From assembly GCA_037951105.1 (NCBI GenBank), contig JBAMJV010003063.1:1-64000 (forward strand): a stretch of 64,000 nucleotides of DNA. The letters run 5' to 3'. The DNA comes from Echinarachnius parma. Taxonomy: Eukaryota > Echinodermata > Echinoidea > Clypeasteroida > Echinarachniidae. The translations under genes were made by a program, and so were the position numbers. Shown piece after piece: positions 61,701 through 64,000 of this stretch (position 1 is its first letter; every line of letters begins with the position of its first letter). The notes beneath the pieces are model-generated. The model saw only the letters and a program-made list of their open reading frames with translations, ran no database searches and had not been told where the DNA came from.

Positions 61701-63554
61701 TCTCCCACTATCTAGGTGGCGCTGGCAGATGGCCTGCTAAAGTGCTTCTCTTGTAAGTCACCGATCCCGTACTCTGATGTCAACCTGATGGCAGTCAACA
61801 CTTAACATTTGCAGCTAGTGCTATGTGTGCACAACAAATTCAATTTGTGCCACACCTGTTTACATGCTAATCTGTGAAACTGAACAAATCTTTTTTGTGT
61901 GTTTTCTCTTGCATTCTCTAGGTGGCGCTTGCAGATGGTTTACTAAAGTGCTTCTCCAGCAAGTCACCGATCCCATACTCAGATGTCAACCTGATGACAG
62001 GTAATGCCCACGCCCCTCGCTGGGGTCCCGACAGCTCCGTGTCGGAGGTCAGCACGATACAGCTGGAGTTCCGTGACCTCTCGTTCACCACCGGTGACCC
62101 CAAGTACAGGGAAGCAGCCGATAGTGTGAGCATTAATTACCAAGAAAATTCTTGCTAAAACCGATAAATGCCCAAACCAAATTCGTTTATGATTCTCGCA
62201 TGAAATTGTCCTTTATAGAGAGCAAAATGTTTTTGTAAAATCAGTTTTTGAACATTCATGGCTTATTTGTATACATTTTCTATGATGAAAAACATATTTG
62301 TATGCCAAAACCGATTAAACACATGCATTCACATAGTTTGTCCAATCAACAAGGTAAATATTGTGTATTGATTGGCTAGCTAGTGGTAAAGGTGCACTCA
62401 TCATTTCTTCAAAGCAACACTCTACTTTGATCTTTGCCCTGTGCTTCAAACACTTTGGCAGCAGTCACTCATTGGATGATAAGCGAGCAGCATATGAAAA
62501 TATGCTCTTTGAACTATTTTCTTACTTTCACAAAATAGTTTCTTTGTAGGTGATGATGCATTTGCACAGCTTGCCAAAGACAGCCGATCTTCATCAACGC
62601 TATCTCGAGCCAGTTCCGTCTCGACTCTCTTGACCTTTGCTTTGATAATTCATCATTTAGCTTGGCTTATTACTGAGAATGAACGCTCTTCTATATATTT
62701 TCTAACTTATAACCTTTCTTCCTTTCTAGGTGATGATGCATCTACACAACTTGCCAAAGAAAGACGGCCTGGTGCCGATCTTTGTCAATGCCAACTCCGG
62801 CCAGTTCCGTCCCAACTCTGTGCTGACTCTTGGTGCTAGGGCTGACAGTTACTATGAATACTTGCTCAAACAGTGGCTGCAGACCGGCAAATCTGAAAAG
62901 AGGTATTAAATAATTTGTTGTATTATTGATTAAATGATATATGATCATATCAAGAACCAGATTACATCAAAGCTCCGTAATCTATCCTTTTGTTTTTATT
63001 CGCATTTTCGCTAAGAGTGTTTGATGTCCAAAACCAGATCGTTAATTTAGATCTAGCAAGAATTCTTATAGTCCAATGCTTGTTTTTGTAGCTTTCAAGG
63101 TGATTACTTTGATGCATTGGAGGACTTGAAATCAGAATATAAGAATAAGAAAATTGTAACCCTGGGGCTTGTTTCATAAAAGGGTCTTAGCGTTGTACGT
63201 TGTCTTATTTCATCTGGCGCGGAGCTATGGTGCAACTATCTCCACATTTAGACCCTAAATAAAGCTTTTGAATTTCCAACGGCTATCGACACTCTGCGAA
63301 ATGCCAGATAAGATAAGATAAGACAAGACAACGTACATAGCTAATTAGCTAATAGTCTAATTATCCCTTGGATATCCCTTCCATTCTTTACTTTTCAACT
63401 CATATATTTTCCTTTCAATTTGTATTTGTGTAGGTTTCAAGATGATTACTTGGATGCTGTAGGGGGCATCACATCAAAGCTGGTCGCTCAGTCTGAGCCC
63501 AGCAAGTTAACCTTTATTGGGGAGCGCCAGCGAGATAGGTTCTCAGCAAAAATG
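52650..63554 (+). CDS. MAN1B1: MAN1B1, ER mannosyl-oligosaccharide 1,2-alpha-mannosidase (5' part)
   Basis: Type II membrane glycosidase (GH47) that trims the middle-branch mannose of Man9GlcNAc2 and helps target misfolded glycoproteins for ERAD. Nine coding exons, all in phase, give 529 codons; the gene continues beyond the window. N-terminal cytosolic part with [10 protein letters not shown] (human GENYDNSKSWRR) and [11 protein letters not shown] before a membrane segment ([17 protein letters not shown]). Then a low-complexity stem (poly-G/E) and the catalytic domain from about residue 252 ([20 protein letters not shown]). Catalytic residues in view: Glu in NLFETTIR (human Glu330) and Asp in RADSYYEY (human Asp463). 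The third catalytic Glu should be downstream. Closer to MAN1B1 than to Golgi MAN1A/C by [19 protein letters not shown] and [17 protein letters not shown]. Confidence 0.95.
52808..52905. repeat. Foldback in MAN1B1 intron 1
   Basis: CATGGGCATGCATGACC pairs imperfectly with CATGCAGTGGGCAT, and AATGGATGCTCTATGCAA with TTGCATGGAGCATCCATT. Hairpin-like small element. Confidence 0.55.
53708..53832. repeat. Imperfect palindrome of about 125 bp
   Basis: CTTCAGACCATTGGAGGTC to GGTATTCTGAAG, with inner arms TTGAAAGTTAGCCCATTACC and its inverse. The centre resembles a TTAA micro-element (CCCATTACCTAC / GTAGGCAATGGG). Confidence 0.6.
53927..54205 (+). CDS. MAN1B1: MAN1B1 coding exon 2, membrane anchor
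   Basis: 93 codons: [11 protein letters not shown], the hydrophobic [17 protein letters not shown] and an acidic stem ending [10 protein letters not shown]. Acceptor ATTATGAAG, donor GTAAGC. An ATG six bases upstream belongs to the intron if the acceptor is right. Confidence 0.88.
54206..54625 (+). repeat. Two tandem copies of MAN1B1 exon 2 3' end
   Basis: The segment GGAGATGAAGACTTTATGTACAGG (trimmed here to its pattern) with GAAGTTAAAAAGGTAAG and the intron flank recurs at about 54345-54420 and 54540-54620, period about 195 bp. Both copies keep a GTAAG donor. Confidence 0.88.
54633..54874. mobile_element. hAT-like MITE, GGGCAAG family, in MAN1B1
   Basis: CAAGCCTCCACACTAAC to GCTAGTGTCAAAACCTG, with CCTGATCGGGCAACC in the middle. 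It follows directly on the third exon 2 copy. Confidence 0.65.
55218..55538 (+). CDS. MAN1B1: MAN1B1 coding exon 3, low-complexity stem
   Basis: 107 codons: basic [15 protein letters not shown], a glycine/glutamate run, then an acidic tract ([15 protein letters not shown]). Lumenal stem; little conservation expected. Donor GTAAAC keeps phase 0. Confidence 0.82.
55971..56056. mobile_element. 86-bp TTAA micro-element
   Basis: CCCATTCAGGACTG to CCAGTCCTGAACGGG, with TTAA on both sides (55967-55970, 56057-56060). Same terminal pattern as copies A-C, different interior. Confidence 0.7.
56239..56795. repeat. Tandem duplication, one unit carrying a MITE, the other empty
   Basis: The unit starting CACTCGAGGAGATAAAGGC and including CCATCTCTGCCTCTGCCTC is present at 56239 and 56672. 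The first unit is interrupted by the MITE at 56261-56562; the second shows the uninterrupted site at 56691-56693. Confidence 0.9.
56261..56562. mobile_element. GGGGGTGTTTCACAAAG MITE, copy 4
   Basis: About 302 bp, flanked by CTG on both sides (56258-56260, 56563-56565). The paralogous empty site has a single CTG, which fixes a 3-bp target duplication. Confidence 0.9.
58593..58925. repeat. Tandem duplication with an inserted repeat
   Basis: GGGCAATCTAGTCT and AATTGCAGACCCA occur at 58590 and 58886. Between them the first unit has gained an AATAATAAT and GCGCTTTATTATTACCC repeat (about 58628-58790) related to 34123-34295. Confidence 0.6.
59235..59306. mobile_element. 72-bp TTAA micro-element, copy C
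   Basis: CCCTTGACTACGGGAACTGG to TCTCGAAGGGAACAGG, TTAA on both sides (59231-59234, 59307-59310). Confidence 0.75.
59364..59436 (+). CDS. MAN1B1: MAN1B1 coding exon 4
   Basis: 24 codons plus one base, [20 protein letters not shown], end of the stem. Donor GTAAGT; phase 1 fits exon 5. Little intrinsic similarity, supported by splice sites and phase. Confidence 0.75.
59927..59985 (+). repeat. Decayed copy of MAN1B1 exon 5 5' end
   Basis: After CATTAG comes GTCCCAAGAATGAGAGGCAG and a diverged GCGTTCAAACA-like end, a copy of the start of exon 5 with its acceptor. Frame lost. Confidence 0.85.
60112..60297 (+). CDS. MAN1B1: MAN1B1 coding exon 5, start of GH47 domain
   Basis: [40 protein letters not shown] and [15 protein letters not shown], strongly like human MAN1B1 ([36 protein letters not shown]). 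Acceptor ATCTTTAG, donor GTAGGG. Confidence 0.96.
60480..60755 (+). repeat. Two copies of MAN1B1 exon 5 3' end
   Basis: At 60489-60550 and 60684-60749: TTCAACT or TTCCAACTTAGC, ATGGTGG, CAGCCTGGATACCATGATCAT and a GTAGG donor flank. Each lacks the exon's 5' part and acceptor. Confidence 0.87.
60897..61042 (+). CDS. MAN1B1: MAN1B1 coding exon 6
   Basis: [40 protein letters not shown] and GDNMFLEKA. It carries the catalytic acid Glu of NLFETTIR. Acceptor CTTTCAG, donor GTAAGT. Confidence 0.96.
61371..61605. mobile_element. Head-to-head pair of tRNA-derived SINE-like sequences
   Basis: On the - strand 61371-61440 reads AGCTCAGTTGAGAGCATCGG with GGGCTCGAATTCC (A and B boxes). On the + strand 61540-61595 reads TGGCTCCGTCAGTAAGAGTA with GTTTGAATCCCGG. 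The flanks CCCGAAACCCTTTCCAATGCCC and their inverse form a foldback between them (trimmed). Confidence 0.55.
61716..61805 (+). repeat. Well-preserved copy of MAN1B1 exon 7 5' part
   Basis: With acceptor CTATCTAG it reads [20 protein letters not shown] and DVNLMAVNT then stop. Differs from real exon 7 at few sites. It contains an internal GTAAGT after TTCTCTT that could act as a donor. About 206 bp upstream of the real exon. Confidence 0.87.
61922..62125 (+). CDS. MAN1B1: MAN1B1 coding exon 7
   Basis: [40 protein letters not shown] and [20 protein letters not shown], matching human KIPYSDVNIGTGVAHPPRW and AEVTSIQLEFRELS. 68 codons, phase 0 both ends. Confidence 0.96.
62550..62635 (+). repeat. 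Decayed copy of MAN1B1 exon 8 5' part
   Basis: After TTTGTAG comes GTGATGATGCATTTGCACAG, CTTGCCAAAGACAGCCGATC and CCAGTTCCGTC. Deleted and out of frame relative to exon 8, about 180 bp upstream of it. Confidence 0.87.
62730..62902 (+). CDS. MAN1B1: MAN1B1 coding exon 8
   Basis: [40 protein letters not shown] and [18 protein letters not shown]. It contains the catalytic Asp of RADSYYEY. Acceptor TTTCTAG. Confidence 0.96.
63092..63126 (+). repeat. Short copy of MAN1B1 exon 9 5' end
   Basis: After TTTTTGTAG comes CTTTCAAGGTGATTACTTTG, ATGC, a diverged copy of exon 9's first 25 bases with acceptor. Confidence 0.75.
63195..63342. mobile_element. Foldback MITE in MAN1B1 intron 8
   Basis: GTACGTTGTCTTATTTCATC with CTGGC on the left, GCCAGATAAGATAAG and AAGACAACGTAC on the right. 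Confidence 0.65.
63434..63554 (+). CDS. MAN1B1: MAN1B1 coding exon 9
   Basis: [40 protein letters not shown], matching human [15 protein letters not shown] and GRFSAKM. Donor GTGAGT at 63555; a GTAAAC four bases further is an alternative. Confidence 0.93.
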
Positions 63555-63922
63555 GTGAGTAAACACTGGATGTTGTCGGCATTTATTTTGAGATGTAACT
63601 CATTCAGAATTAAAACATTAAAAGGGAATATTAAGTCACTGCATGGTAATATGGTTAGAGTAGTAAGAGAGTTCAAATGAACTTACAAGGGCCTGTAGCG
63701 TACAAGTTCTATATTTGCTATGGTTAACCTGTAGAACGAAATTCTTGGTAGTCAAGAATATTTACCTTTGTTTTGCTTTCCCTTTAAAGCTGCTGTAACA
63801 TATGGACAGAATCTCAACTTGTGCTAGCTCAAGAATTTGTTTGTATCCACCGATTGTCATTATTTTGCTAAAAAGTCCACAATCCACTTAGTTCTAGCAA
63901 TTATTTATTCCTCTTTTTCAAG

Positions 63923-64000
63923 ATGAGCTAGCATGTTTCTTCCCAGGTGCTCTAGTCCTGGGCTACCTCAACGGCCTACCAGAATCTCAAATAAGGCTAG
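63923..64000 (+). CDS. MAN1B1: MAN1B1 coding exon 10 or a copy of it (runs off window)
   Basis: In one frame it reads ELACFFPGALVLGYLNGLPE and SQIRL, matching human [20 protein letters not shown]. The acceptor TTTTTCAAG places the frame out of phase with the GTGAGT donor of exon 9 by one base. Either the alternative donor is used, or this is one more partial exon copy with the real exon beyond the window. Confidence 0.6.

Noticed and set aside
1-64000. LTR retrotransposons, endogenous virus copies or Polinton-like elements
   Set aside because: No long terminal repeats, polymerase, integrase, capsid or envelope-like frames were recognised in any frame.
1-64000. CRISPR arrays or bacterial operons
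   Set aside because: Tandem repeats here are diverged exon or intron copies and microsatellites without spacer structure, and the genes are intron-bearing animal genes.

Overview
The window is eukaryotic nuclear DNA from an animal. It has long introns, GT-AG splice sites, a nuclear tRNA gene, tRNA-derived SINEs and very dense short non-autonomous DNA transposons. The three protein genes resemble their vertebrate orthologues closely, and the repeat style (SINE tails rich in GCGCTATATAA, many MITEs) suggests an invertebrate deuterostome such as an echinoderm, hemichordate or cephalochordate. The species cannot be fixed from the sequence alone.

Layout. 1-4.3 kb: repeats, including a 1.7-kb element that carries seven copies of a CRE-like 15-mer. 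4.3-5.8 kb: the single-exon coding region of PGAP4/TMEM246 (+ strand), followed to about 8.8 kb by a decayed tandem array of its own 3' end. 9-13.5 kb: SINE and MITE-rich intergenic DNA. 13.6 kb: tRNA-Asp(GTC) on the - strand. 14-18.6 kb: intergenic DNA and the probable 3' UTR of the next gene. 18.6-45.5 kb: a complete EIF4G2 (DAP5/NAT1/p97) gene on the - strand, with 20 coding exons whose phases all join, giving about 1,121 residues that start at a GTG codon. 46.5-52.2 kb: a 5.7-kb TTAA-flanked non-autonomous element with an internal 1,936-bp tandem duplication. It lies between EIF4G2 and the divergently transcribed MAN1B1. 52.6-64 kb: the first nine coding exons of MAN1B1 (ER alpha-1,2-mannosidase, GH47) on the + strand. 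The gene runs off the window.

PGAP4 (Golgi GPI-anchor GalNAc transferase) and MAN1B1 (ER glycoprotein trimming and ERAD) both act in the secretory pathway. EIF4G2 drives cap-independent or non-canonical translation initiation. I see no evidence that the three are co-regulated beyond being neighbours.

The most unusual feature is structural. Short tandem arrays (units about 110-410 bp) repeatedly duplicate exon edges together with their splice sites or coding ends. They occur in all three unrelated genes, at more than ten separate exons. Nested insertions, one paralogous empty site, several TTAA-flanked MITE families and 72-86-bp TTAA micro-elements add to the picture. No intact transposase, no LTR or virus-like element and no CRISPR array was recognised.
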